Assembly: GCA_934486895.1 (NCBI GenBank)
Contig: CAKSQZ010000022.1
Span: 1-24,154, forward strand
Direction of reading: 5' to 3'
Source of the DNA: an uncultured Eubacteriales bacterium
GTDB lineage: Bacteria; Bacillota; Clostridia; Oscillospirales; Acutalibacteraceae
Length of the DNA stretch: 24,154 bases
Positions 7,103 through 15,129 of the stretch are shown piece by piece. Each line of letters opens with the position of its first letter. The first letter of the stretch is position 1. The notes below the pieces were generated by a model. The model worked only from the letters and a program-made list of their open reading frames with translations, ran no database searches and had not been told where the DNA came from. The translations under genes were made by a program, and so were the position numbers.

Positions 7103-7113
7103 CATGTTATAAT
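7091..7113 (+). promoter_or_regulatory. Likely -10 box and LexA-like site before the DJ-1 gene
   Basis: TATAAT at 7108-7113 is a good -10 box, with no convincing -35 box. Just upstream, GAACATATGTAC (7091-7102) differs by one base from the Gram-positive LexA (SOS box) consensus GAAC-N4-GTTC. Placed beside the -10 box, a bound repressor would block initiation. This is motif similarity only. Confidence 0.35.
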
Positions 7114-7133
7114 ATGAATGCAGAGGAGTATTT

Positions 7134-7679
7134 ATGGTTTATATTTTTTTAGCAAACGGTTTTGAAGAGATCGAGGCGCTTGCGCCTGTTGATTTTCTGA
7201 GAAGATGCGATCTTTCGGTAACGACTGTCGGAATAGGGGGAGAGTTTATAACCGGCTCTCACGGTATCACCGTCAAAGCGGACATTGCCGACAGCGAACT
7301 GCAGACATATTCCGACGCAGAGGCGATAGTTTTGCCCGGCGGTATGCCCGGAACGCTCAACCTTGAGAAAAGCGAGACTGTGCAGGATTTTATAAGCTAC
7401 GCTGTGAGCGAAAAGAAACTTGTTTGCGCTATTTGCGCCGCTCCGAGCATACTCGGCCACAGAGGCCTGCTCGACGGTCTGAAAGCGACCTGCTTCCCCG
7501 GCTTTGAAGAACAGCTCGCAAACGCCGATGTCACAGGCGGATATGTTGAGCATGACGGCAATTTTATCACAGCAAAGGGTGCGGGAGTTGCCTTCGATTT
7601 TGCTCTTGAGATCGGCAAAACTCTTGCCGGAGAACACAAGGCAAACAGCGTTTATGATTCTATTCAGTGCAAAAAATGA
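7134..7679 (+). CDS. DJ-1/PfpI/YajL family protein
   Basis: This 181-residue protein belongs to the DJ-1 (ThiJ/YajL) subgroup of the glutamine-amidotransferase-like superfamily. Members have been described as chaperones, glyoxalases or protein/nucleotide deglycases, and the exact activity is disputed. The N-terminus GFEEIEALAPVDFLRR aligns with human DJ-1, giving acidic partner E14. The nucleophile is C101 in CAICAAPSIL. VLPGGMPG (67-74) and the C-terminal TAKGAGVAFDFALEIG segment are typical. The ribosome site AGGAG is 6 nt upstream of the ATG. The stop codon overlaps the downstream folate gene (ATGA). The leader holds the repeated element copy B and a LexA-like box. Confidence 0.93.
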   Translation: MVYIFLANGFEEIEALAPVDFLRRCDLSVTTVGIGGEFITGSHGITVKADIADSELQTYSDAEAIVLPGGMPGTLNLEKSETVQDFISYAVSEKKLVCAICAAPSILGHRGLLDGLKATCFPGFEEQLANADVTGGYVEHDGNFITAKGAGVAFDFALEIGKTLAGEHKANSVYDSIQCKK

Positions 7680-8257
7680 ACGATATAAGAGAGTATAAAA
7701 AATCGCTTCGCCGCCGCTATCGGGAAAAGAGGCTGGCTATAACGGGAAGGTTACGCGATGAACTTGATATAAATATTTTAAACCGTATTACAAAACTCAA
7801 TCAATATCGCGAATGCAGTCTTGTGCTTTGCTATGTTTCAATGCGCGACGAGGTTGACACGCGGCGGCTTATAGAGCGCGCACTGGCTGACGGAAAGCGT
7901 GTTGCCGTGCCGAGGTGCGTGCCAAACACGCGAAAGATGGAGTTTTACTACATCGAATCGCTCTCGCAGCTGGAGCCGGGCACTTTCGGAGTGGACGAGC
8001 CTTCGGCTCAAAAGGAAAAGCTGGTTGAGGATTTTTCAGACAGTATTTGCATTGTGCCCGGGATATGCTTTGATAAAAAGGGGTATCGCCTCGGATACGG
8101 CATGGGCTACTACGACCGATTTTTATGCAATTACGGCGGTGTGACGATCGGTATTTGCTACTCTGTCTGCACAAAATACAATCTTATCCACGGCAGATAC
8201 GACTGCCGTTCGGATATTGTTGTTACCGAAAAATATGTTAATCGTACGTATATCTGA
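7676..8257 (+). CDS. 5-formyltetrahydrofolate cyclo-ligase
   Basis: The enzyme (MTHFS/YgfA, often called FthC or FAU1) converts 5-formyl-THF to 5,10-methenyl-THF with ATP, returning a storage folate to the one-carbon pool. The 193-residue protein has an Arg/Lys-rich N-terminal helix (KKSLRRRYREKR), VPRCVPNTRKMEFYYI in the middle and the family motif GYRLGYGMGYYDRFL near the C-terminus. I prefer the ATG at 7676 because it forms the classic ATGA overlap with the upstream gene. A GTG at 7667 would add three residues. One-carbon supply links it loosely to the nearby thyX, which consumes methylene-THF. Confidence 0.93.
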   Translation: MNDIREYKKSLRRRYREKRLAITGRLRDELDINILNRITKLNQYRECSLVLCYVSMRDEVDTRRLIERALADGKRVAVPRCVPNTRKMEFYYIESLSQLEPGTFGVDEPSAQKEKLVEDFSDSICIVPGICFDKKGYRLGYGMGYYDRFLCNYGGVTIGICYSVCTKYNLIHGRYDCRSDIVVTEKYVNRTYI

Positions 8258-8274
8258 GATGATATGGAGGATAA

Positions 8275-9669
8275 ATGATGGACGGTAAAAATGATGAATT
8301 CAATATTGACGAGCTTGTTTCAAGGGCGCTCGGAAATATTGAAAAACAGACTGACGAAATAAAACAGAAAAACGATGAAGCCGATCCGTTTTCGCTTGAA
8401 AACGGCTTTAGTCTCGGCGCTCAGAGATCCGACGAAGAGGATGACGGCATCGAACTCAGCAGCAATTCGGGAAAATATGATTCTATTTATGATGATATTG
8501 ATACGATCGACGCAGGCGAGCAGCCGCTCACGGGCGGAGTTTCGCTCAGCGAGATGCGCGATATGAAAAGCCGCAGAAATACACACGCCGCAGGCTCTCA
8601 CCGCAAGAGAAGGAAAGAAAAAAAGCCGAGAAAGCTTTTGAAAACGATCATCTGGACAGTGACGATAATCGTCGTTTCGCTCGGCATTGCCGCGGCCGGT
8701 CTTATTGCGATGATCGATGTTATGGGATTCAATTTTGAAAATCCCGAGACCGAATGGGTCACGATCCCGGAGGGCTCTTCCACTCAGGAGATCGCTGAAA
8801 TTCTGGCGGAAAAGCAGGTTATTAAATATCCTTTTATCTTCCGTGTCTACTCCAAGCTCACGGGTGCGGACGGTCAGTATAACTACGGCGACTATGAACT
8901 GCGTGCCTCGCAAGGATATGACGGAATTATTTCGGCTCTCAAAAAAGCAGGTATTCAGGCTCCCGAGGTCACTGTTACGATACCGGAGCGTTCGACTGTT
9001 GATGAGATCCGCGCGCTGCTTGTTAAAAACGAGGTCTGCTCTGAGAACGAGTTTAACGAAGCTATGAAAAACGGCAGTTACAGCTATGATTTTGTTTCGG
9101 AGATCCCGAACGAAAAGGTCTACTACCGTTTTGAGGGATACCTCTCACCGAACACCTACAATTTCTTTAAAAAGACAGAGGACACCGACGGTGTTAAAAA
9201 TGCGGAACGCGCTATCGACAAGATGCTTTCGCAGACCGACAAGATAATAACTGCGGACATGAAGAAAGCCGCTAAAGACAAGGGCTACACCATTCACGAA
9301 ATGCTGACTATGGCTTCTATTCTGGAGCTTGAAGCGAGTGGCTCGCCCGATCAGATGAGCTCTGTCGCACAGGTGTTCTACAACCGCCTCAACTGGACGG
9401 ATCAGCCGAGACTGCTCGGCTCGACGCCGACGGCATCTTACCCTTACGGCAACGGCAGATACGACACCAATGTTTACGAGGGTCTGCCGCCGGGACCGCT
9501 TTGCAGTCCGTCTGCCGCGGCAATAAGGGCGGCATTTGAGCCGAACACGTCTGTCACGGCGACATATTTTGTTACCGATAAGAATATGAAATTCTATTAT
9601 TCCAACTCGCTTTCGGAACACAATTCGATAATCAGTGAGCTTAAATCAAAAGGTATTTGGGAGTATTGA
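8275..9669 (+). CDS. mltG: Endolytic murein transglycosylase MltG (YceG-like)
   Basis: MltG cleaves nascent peptidoglycan at the membrane and limits glycan chain length. The 464-residue protein has a long acidic cytoplasmic N-terminus (1-100), a basic patch, and one membrane helix (about 123-147). An outward-facing domain with a LysM-like part precedes the catalytic YceG domain. The catalytic glutamate is predicted at E351 in ASILELE (E. coli ASIVEKE). The later FYNRL (368-372) and GLPPGPLCSPS (403-413) motifs are conserved. Two Met codons are adjacent; GGAGG is 4 nt from the first (8275) and 7 nt from the second (8278), so the second may be the real start. The stop overlaps the next gene by 1 bp. 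Confidence 0.94.
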   Translation: MMDGKNDEFNIDELVSRALGNIEKQTDEIKQKNDEADPFSLENGFSLGAQRSDEEDDGIELSSNSGKYDSIYDDIDTIDAGEQPLTGGVSLSEMRDMKSRRNTHAAGSHRKRRKEKKPRKLLKTIIWTVTIIVVSLGIAAAGLIAMIDVMGFNFENPETEWVTIPEGSSTQEIAEILAEKQVIKYPFIFRVYSKLTGADGQYNYGDYELRASQGYDGIISALKKAGIQAPEVTVTIPERSTVDEIRALLVKNEVCSENEFNEAMKNGSYSYDFVSEIPNEKVYYRFEGYLSPNTYNFFKKTEDTDGVKNAERAIDKMLSQTDKIITADMKKAAKDKGYTIHEMLTMASILELEASGSPDQMSSVAQVFYNRLNWTDQPRLLGSTPTASYPYGNGRYDTNVYEGLPPGPLCSPSAAAIRAAFEPNTSVTATYFVTDKNMKFYYSNSLSEHNSIISELKSKGIWEY

Positions 9670-10886
9670 TGAGCAATATTATTAAGCCGGAAATTCTCTC
9701 CCCTGCAGGCAATCTGCGCACGCTTAAAGTTGCTGTTGACTACGGTGCGGATTCCGTTTATTTTGCGGGACGCGAGTTCGGTATGCGTGCGGCGGCGGCA
9801 AATTTCACGACAGACGAGATAGGCGAGGGTGTGCGCTACGTGCATGAACACGGTGCAAAGGCATATCTTACGCTGAACACTCTGCCGAGAAACAACGATA
9901 TCGACAGACTGCCCAATTTTATAAGAGACGCCGCGGCTCAGGGGATAGACGCTTTTATCGTCACCGATATCGGGGTCATCTCGATGTGCAGAAAATATGC
10001 GCCGAACACGGCTGTGCATATTTCTGTGCAGACAGGTATTGTTAATTACATGAGCGCGAGAGCCTACTATGAAATGGGCGCGGAACGCGTTGTTTTGGCG
10101 AGGGAGCTTTCTCTCGAAGAGATCGCCGAGATCAGAGCAAAAACGCCGAAAGAGCTTTCGCTTGAAGCGTTTGCTCACGGTGCAATATGCATGGCGGTAT
10201 CGGGCAGGTGTCTGCTTTCGAGCTATCTCACGGGGCGCGACCCCAACAGGGGCGACTGCGCTCAGCCGTGCAGATGGAACTATCATCTTGTTGAAGAAAA
10301 GCGACCGGGAGAATATATGCAGCTTATCGAAGATAAGAACGGCAGTTATATTCTCAACGCCAAAGATATGTGTATGATCGAGCATCTGCCCGAGATGTAT
10401 AAGGCGGGGGTCGACTGCCTGAAGCTCGAAGGCAGAGCGAAAACGGAATATTATGTTGCTGCGGTGACAAACGCTTATGCGAGAGCGGCGGCGGAATTTT
10501 CTCAAACCGGATTCGATTATCATCCGTCTGATGAGCTTTTAGAAGAAGTCATGAAAATAAGCCACCGCGAATATTCCACCGGATTTTACTTCGGGCAGCC
10601 GAAGGACGGACAGGTCTACGGTTCGGGCGGATATATCAGGGATTATGAGCTTGTGGGAGTTGTTTTAAGCCACGAGGACGGGCTTACGACCATTGCTCAG
10701 CGAAATCGTTTTTATCCCGGCACACTCGATGTGCTTGATCCTGTTTTCGGGCAGTTTGAGATCGAATCGGGAACGCTTTTTGATAAGGATATGAACGAGC
10801 TCGAATGCGCGAGATATGCCGCAGAGCCTGTTAAATTCTATTCCCGTCCGCTCTCGGCGGGCGCTTATATCAGAGTCAGAAAATAA
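9669..10886 (+). CDS. trhP: U32 family protein, probable tRNA 5-hydroxyuridine synthesis protein TrhP
   Basis: The N-terminus PEILSPAGNLRTLKVAVDYG and the segment EAFAHGAICMAVSGRCLLS are the peptidase U32 hallmarks, and the conserved cysteines around CAQPCRW follow. Despite the name, several U32 members (TrhP/YegQ, RlhA) act in RNA hydroxylation with prephenate, TrhP forming ho5U34 in tRNA. In Bacillus, trhP genes (yrrN/yrrO) sit just downstream of mltG (yrrL), as here, which favours TrhP; the methyltransferase trmR usually in between is missing. I chose the ATG at 9669 (405 residues), overlapping the mltG stop, with GGGAG 5 nt upstream. A TTG further upstream is less likely. Confidence 0.8.
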   Translation: MSNIIKPEILSPAGNLRTLKVAVDYGADSVYFAGREFGMRAAAANFTTDEIGEGVRYVHEHGAKAYLTLNTLPRNNDIDRLPNFIRDAAAQGIDAFIVTDIGVISMCRKYAPNTAVHISVQTGIVNYMSARAYYEMGAERVVLARELSLEEIAEIRAKTPKELSLEAFAHGAICMAVSGRCLLSSYLTGRDPNRGDCAQPCRWNYHLVEEKRPGEYMQLIEDKNGSYILNAKDMCMIEHLPEMYKAGVDCLKLEGRAKTEYYVAAVTNAYARAAAEFSQTGFDYHPSDELLEEVMKISHREYSTGFYFGQPKDGQVYGSGGYIRDYELVGVVLSHEDGLTTIAQRNRFYPGTLDVLDPVFGQFEIESGTLFDKDMNELECARYAAEPVKFYSRPLSAGAYIRVRK

Positions 10887-10904
10887 ATAAAGAGCGATGT
10901 TTTA

Positions 10905-11801
10905 ATGAATAAATTTAAAATATCACGCAAAGGCAGCGCTGTTATATGCATGATATTTTCGGCGTTTTGCTTTGCGCTGATGAATATGTTTGTGAAGCTT
11001 TCGGGAGATATTCCGACAATGCAGAAAAGCTTTTTCAGAAATGCGGTAGCGTTTGCTATCGCACTGATCATGCTGCTGCGGCAAGGCGGAGGTTTTAAGC
11101 CGCATAAAGGCTGTGTGCCGCTGCTGCTCGGAAGATCTATCTGCGGAACGATCGGAATTTTCTGCAATTTCTATGCACTAGGCCGCATCGTTTTGTCTGA
11201 CGCTTCGATGCTGAATAAGCTTTCTCCGTTTTTTGCGGTGCTGTTTTCACTGGTCTTTCTGAAAGAAAAGCTGAAAGCCGCACAGGTCGTTTTTGTGACG
11301 ACGGCGTTTTTAGGCAGTCTGCTTATTATCAAGCCCGAATGGGGCTTTTTGTCCGAGAGCATACCTGCGATAGCCGGTTTTATGGGAGGAATGGCAGCAG
11401 GAGCCGCCTACACAATGGTGAGGGCGCTTTCCGCAAAAGGCGAAAGAGGTTCTTACATTGTTTTCTTCTTTTCGGGGTTTTCCTGCCTTGCATCGCTTCC
11501 CTCGCTTATCTTCGCATACAGCCCGATGACCTTAAAACAGCTTTTGTTCTTAATACTCGCAGGTGTTTCTGCGGCAGGCGGTCAGTTTGCGATAACGGCG
11601 GCATATTCGAGAGCACCCGCAAAGGAAGTTTCGGTGTATGACTACACTCAGATCATCTTTGCCGCAACACTGAGCTACATTGTGTTTGATCGGCCGCCCG
11701 ATCTTTTCAGCTACTGCGGCTATGCGGTTATAACGCTTTCGGGCGTTGCGATGTTTTTATACAACAACAGACATAAGACCGATAAGGTTTTGAAAGAATA
11801 A
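10905..11801 (+). CDS. EamA/DMT-family membrane transporter
   Basis: A 298-residue, very hydrophobic protein with about ten predicted helices in two repeats of five, the drug/metabolite transporter layout. The first repeat starts AVICMIFSAFCFALMNMFVKL, with a conserved R45 region (KSFFRNAVAF) and the FLKEKL segment at the end of repeat one. The second repeat begins near residue 148 and ends in a basic tail (NNRHKTDKVLKE). EamA proteins export or import amino acids, nucleosides or other metabolites; nothing here identifies the substrate. The ribosome site is weak. It lies 18 bp after the U32 gene and is probably co-transcribed. Confidence 0.9.
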   Translation: MNKFKISRKGSAVICMIFSAFCFALMNMFVKLSGDIPTMQKSFFRNAVAFAIALIMLLRQGGGFKPHKGCVPLLLGRSICGTIGIFCNFYALGRIVLSDASMLNKLSPFFAVLFSLVFLKEKLKAAQVVFVTTAFLGSLLIIKPEWGFLSESIPAIAGFMGGMAAGAAYTMVRALSAKGERGSYIVFFFSGFSCLASLPSLIFAYSPMTLKQLLFLILAGVSAAGGQFAITAAYSRAPAKEVSVYDYTQIIFAATLSYIVFDRPPDLFSYCGYAVITLSGVAMFLYNNRHKTDKVLKE

Positions 11802-11826
11802 AATTCAAATCAAAGGAATGATCATA

Positions 11827-12435
11827 ATGAAAAAAATCGTCTGCGCTTTATTGGCGCTTATCTGCTGTCTTTCGTTTGCTTCGTGCGGCGATAACGGGCT
11901 CACCGAAAGTATGACAAGTATTAAAGACAGTACACTCACGCCGACTCTCAAAGGCAACTACTATATCAATTATCTCGACAGCGAGTCGACAGAGTATGTT
12001 GCGGCAAGAGTGGGAGACGAGCTGTTTTTCTGGAACAATCTCGACACCGTTATGCACTATTACCACAAGGCATCGAACGGCTGGGACGAATACACAAAGA
12101 ATGCGCAGGATTCCGATGAATACGGCACAGAGCCTGTTAACCACTATAACACTGCGGATGAGATAGTTAAAAAGTCGCTTTCGGCTCTTCTCAGCACCGA
12201 CGGAATCGAGAACAAGGATAAATCGCCTAAGCCAGAGGAATACAACGGGCTTGCCTGCCTGAAATATACCAACGGCGACAACTACACTTACATTTCGACC
12301 GACTACAATATCATTGTTGAAAGCTGCAGGAATGACGGCAAAAAAAATCAGGTCGTCTTCGGACTTTACAGAGATATGAAGACCGACGACTATACAAAGT
12401 TCGACGATTCCATGATCCCGAAACAGTTTAAATGA
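11827..12435 (+). CDS. Lipoprotein of unknown function
   Basis: A 202-residue protein with a lipoprotein signal peptide: basic MKK, hydrophobic core, then a lipobox-like FASC with the lipidated cysteine at C20. I chose the ATG at 11827 over the one at 11818 because AAAGGA lies 9 nt upstream and MKK fits a signal peptide. The mature part is hydrophilic and rich in Tyr, Asn and Asp (for example NYYINYLDSESTEYVAA), with no motif I recognise. The composition suggests a beta-rich secreted domain facing the outside of the membrane. It is the last gene before the yebC promoter, and no clear terminator follows. Confidence 0.8.
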   Translation: MKKIVCALLALICCLSFASCGDNGLTESMTSIKDSTLTPTLKGNYYINYLDSESTEYVAARVGDELFFWNNLDTVMHYYHKASNGWDEYTKNAQDSDEYGTEPVNHYNTADEIVKKSLSALLSTDGIENKDKSPKPEEYNGLACLKYTNGDNYTYISTDYNIIVESCRNDGKKNQVVFGLYRDMKTDDYTKFDDSMIPKQFK

Positions 12436-12471
12436 TCGGCAAATACCGCAGGCTTGAATTGAAATTCGCTA

Positions 12472-12500
12472 TTGAAAAGCAAAGATCAATATGGTATAAT
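12472..12500 (+). promoter_or_regulatory. Promoter of yebC
   Basis: TTGAAA (12472-12477) is followed after exactly 17 bp by TATAAT (12495-12500). Transcription would start near 12507, leaving a leader of about 75 nt. Confidence 0.75.
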
Positions 12501-12503
12501 TTA

Positions 12504-12549
12504 TTTTAGCCTAAAATTTTATTGCTAAAACCGCCTTTTTAAACGGCGG
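12504..12549 (+). other. Paired inverted repeats in the yebC leader
   Basis: TTTTAGC (12504-12510) pairs with GCTAAAA (12524-12530), and directly after it CCGCC (12531-12535) pairs with GGCGG (12545-12549). The two adjacent hairpins fill the short leader between promoter and ribosome site. No T-run follows the second, so it is not a standard terminator. Confidence 0.4.
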
Positions 12550-12582
12550 GAATTGTATTAAACCGTAAGGGAGTATGTTTTT

Positions 12583-13320
12583 ATGTCGGGACATTCAAAA
12601 TGGAACAATATCAAGCGCAAAAAAGGCGCTAATGACGCCGCAAAAGCAAAGATCTTCACAAAGATCGGCAGAGAGATGTCGGTCATTGTAAAGCAGGGCG
12701 GCCCCGATCCCAACTCTAATTCCAAACTGAAAGACTGCATTGCAAAAGCTAAATCGCTCAATGTTCCGAACGATAACATCGAGCGTATTATCAAGAAAGC
12801 ATCCGGCGAGGGCTCTAACGCCGAATATGAAGAGATTGTTTACGAGGGCTACGGCCCTTGCGGAGTTGCTGTTGTTGTCGAATGTCTGACAGACAACCGC
12901 AACCGCACCGCAGGTGATCTGCGCCACTACTTTGATAAGTGCGGCGGAAATATGGGCCAGCCGGGCTCGGTAATGTTTATGTTCAGCCGCCGCGGATACA
13001 TTGCTATCGACGGCGAGGGACTTGACGAGGACAAGGTTATGGAGGACGCTTTGGAATGCGGAGCGGATGATTTCAACGCCGACGACGGTGTTTTCGAAAT
13101 AATAACCGATCCGAACTCGATAGGCGCTGTGAGAGAAGCTCTCGAGCAGAAAGGCTACACTGATTTTCTGACCGTTCAGGCAGAATATTACCCCGCGACT
13201 TTCACACATATCGACGATGAAGAGGCTCTTACTAAAATGCAGAAGCTGCTCGATATGCTTGAAGATAATGATGATGTGCAGAATGTTTGGCACAACCTTG
13301 AAAATCTTCCGGAGGAATAA
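12583..13320 (+). CDS. yebC: YebC/PmpR family protein (TACO1-like)
   Basis: The 245-residue protein begins MSGHSKWNNIKRKKGANDAA, the near-invariant YebC start. The ECLTDNRNRTAGDLRHYFDKCGGNMG segment and an acidic C-terminus are also typical, and length is standard. Members have been described as transcriptional regulators and, more recently, as factors easing translation of difficult (for example proline-rich) stretches. The context here does not separate the two roles. It has its own promoter and a short leader with two hairpins. The downstream kinase-like gene begins about 40 bp later and encodes a Pro-rich tail (KPAPTKPAPT), which may be coincidence. Confidence 0.96.
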   Translation: MSGHSKWNNIKRKKGANDAAKAKIFTKIGREMSVIVKQGGPDPNSNSKLKDCIAKAKSLNVPNDNIERIIKKASGEGSNAEYEEIVYEGYGPCGVAVVVECLTDNRNRTAGDLRHYFDKCGGNMGQPGSVMFMFSRRGYIAIDGEGLDEDKVMEDALECGADDFNADDGVFEIITDPNSIGAVREALEQKGYTDFLTVQAEYYPATFTHIDDEEALTKMQKLLDMLEDNDDVQNVWHNLENLPEE

Positions 13321-13361
13321 ATCGCTGAAATTCCTCAATCACTTATAATCTGGAGGCTATT

Positions 13362-15122
13362 ATGACAAATTTGGATCATCTTTGTCCCGGCTGTATGCGT
13401 CCGAAAACAGACGACGCTAAGTGTCCTCACTGCGGTTATGACTACGCTCCCAACAGCAGTGATCATCTCAGCATCAAGACAGTGCTTGAAGACAGATATT
13501 GTGTAGGCAGAGTGCTTTCCGCCAACGGCGAGGGCGTTACCTATATGGGTTACGATACCGAGCTTGACAGCGCTGTGCATATCCGCGAATTTTTTCCGAA
13601 AGGGATCTGCACGCGTAGCGGTGACAGTGTTGTTACAGATGACCAGCATGTTGATAATTTTGTGACACACAAGAACGAGTTTTTAGCGCTTGCAAGGGTT
13701 CTTGCGAGAATGAGGAATCTCTCCGCTATCTTCCCTGTTTACGATATTTTCGAGCAGAACGATACCGCTTATTATGTAAGCGAGGCGGCTGAAACTATCA
13801 CTTTGCGCGACTTTCTTGTGAGAAACGGCGGCAGACTTAATTTTGAGCAGATGTGCAGACTGTTTATGCCTGTTTTCTCAACGCTTTCTTCACTTCATTC
13901 GGTGGGTGTTGTCCACCGCGGGATTTCGCCCGAGACAATGGTTATCGGTCGAGACGGAAAGCTCAGACTCACAGGCTTTTGCATTTCGGATCTTCGCACT
14001 GCGAGAACCGATCTTTCGCCCGAACTGTTTAAGGGATACGCTGCTATCGAGCAATACGGCTTTAACGGCGACTCCGGTGCATGGACAGATGTTTATTCCA
14101 TTGCTGCCGTTATCTATCGCACTTTAATAGGCTCTCCGCCTCCCGACGCAGCCGAGAGAGTCACTAACGACAGAATGATCATTCCGCCCGAAATTGCAGA
14201 GGAACTTCCGGCTTATGCGCTCGGCGCACTTGCAGACGCGCTTCAGATCCTGCCGAGCGACCGCACTCAGTCGATCGAGGATTTCCGCGATGAACTCAGC
14301 GCCGCTCCGAATGTTGTCAACCGCAGCAGAGAGGCTCAGTCGATGAGAGCGGAAGCAAGAACCGCATCGACACACAGAAGAAAAAAGAACAGCAACAAAA
14401 AGTATATCGCCGTTGCCGCTGCTATAACGGTTATTGTGCTGGCGATTGTCTTGCTGATACTCAGCAAGACCGTCTTTAGCGGCAACAGTGCTCAGCCGAC
14501 AACAACAGGCTACACCAATTCCGCAACAGAACCGGACTGGTCGAAGCAGATAGCCGATAAAAACAAAGTCGTTGTTCCGAATTTCAAAAATCTCAATGCA
14601 TCCCAGCTCGGCTCAGACGAGGATTCCGAGATGATCGCGATCAACAACAACTTCAAAATCACGCTTGAGCGCAAAACAGATGACTCCGATAAGGGCACCA
14701 TCCTTTCGCAGAGTGTTGCCGCAGGAGAAAAGGTCGATAAGGGCACGGCGATAACGCTTGTTGTCAGCATCGGCAACGGCACAGTCACAGTTCCCGATGT
14801 CAGAGGAATGAGTCGCGAACAAGCGCTTATCGAGCTTTGCAAGAGCGGATTTATGTATCAGAATATCGTTGTTCAGGAAGTTTATGAGTCTGGCAGCAAT
14901 CCTGAAAAGGTTCTTGAGCAGTCGATAGCCGCAAAACAGAAAGTCACTGAGTTTGCGAATATCAAAATCAAATACAACACCTATAAATTCGAGACTACGA
15001 CCGCAAAGCCGACCGAAGCGCCGACCCGTCCGGCAACGACAAAACCGGCTCCGACGAAGCCGGCTCCGACAACTACCGCCCCGACCAATCACTCAATGGC
15101 AGGCGAGGAAGGTCAGGACTGA
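13362..15122 (+). CDS. Zinc-ribbon, pseudokinase and PASTA membrane protein
   Basis: A 586-residue relative of bacterial Ser/Thr kinases. Order: zinc ribbon (C8-x2-C11 and C21-x2-C24), kinase-like domain (about 40-315), basic linker, one membrane helix (347-370), two outward PASTA-like repeats (about 402-470 and 473-538), and a Thr/Pro tail. The fold is recognisable (VHIREFFPKG, HRGISPE, GYAAIEQYG, WTDVYSIAAVIY), but catalytic residues are replaced. The VAIK lysine is R75, the HRD aspartate is G187, the metal-binding asparagine position is T192, and DFG reads GFC (205-207). I infer loss of phosphotransfer, that is a pseudokinase that may sense muropeptides or scaffold. Start: GGAGG 5 nt before the ATG. 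It is followed 7 bp later by yfbR. Confidence 0.88.
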   Translation: MTNLDHLCPGCMRPKTDDAKCPHCGYDYAPNSSDHLSIKTVLEDRYCVGRVLSANGEGVTYMGYDTELDSAVHIREFFPKGICTRSGDSVVTDDQHVDNFVTHKNEFLALARVLARMRNLSAIFPVYDIFEQNDTAYYVSEAAETITLRDFLVRNGGRLNFEQMCRLFMPVFSTLSSLHSVGVVHRGISPETMVIGRDGKLRLTGFCISDLRTARTDLSPELFKGYAAIEQYGFNGDSGAWTDVYSIAAVIYRTLIGSPPPDAAERVTNDRMIIPPEIAEELPAYALGALADALQILPSDRTQSIEDFRDELSAAPNVVNRSREAQSMRAEARTASTHRRKKNSNKKYIAVAAAITVIVLAIVLLILSKTVFSGNSAQPTTTGYTNSATEPDWSKQIADKNKVVVPNFKNLNASQLGSDEDSEMIAINNNFKITLERKTDDSDKGTILSQSVAAGEKVDKGTAITLVVSIGNGTVTVPDVRGMSREQALIELCKSGFMYQNIVVQEVYESGSNPEKVLEQSIAAKQKVTEFANIKIKYNTYKFETTTAKPTEAPTRPATTKPAPTKPAPTTTAPTNHSMAGEEGQD

Positions 15123-15129
15123 TCCGGCG

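Noticed and set aside
9597..10523. Long antisense open frame opposite the U32 gene
   Set aside because: A shadow of the codon pattern of the real gene; no ribosome site, promoter or recognisable domain.
12595..13338. Antisense open frame opposite yebC
   Set aside because: Exactly mirrors a highly conserved gene; no independent coding evidence.
13325..13349. Separate promoter for the pseudokinase gene (TATAAT at 13344-13349)
   Set aside because: No acceptable -35 box at 16-18 bp spacing; CTGAAA is only 13 bp away. Co-transcription with yebC is simpler.
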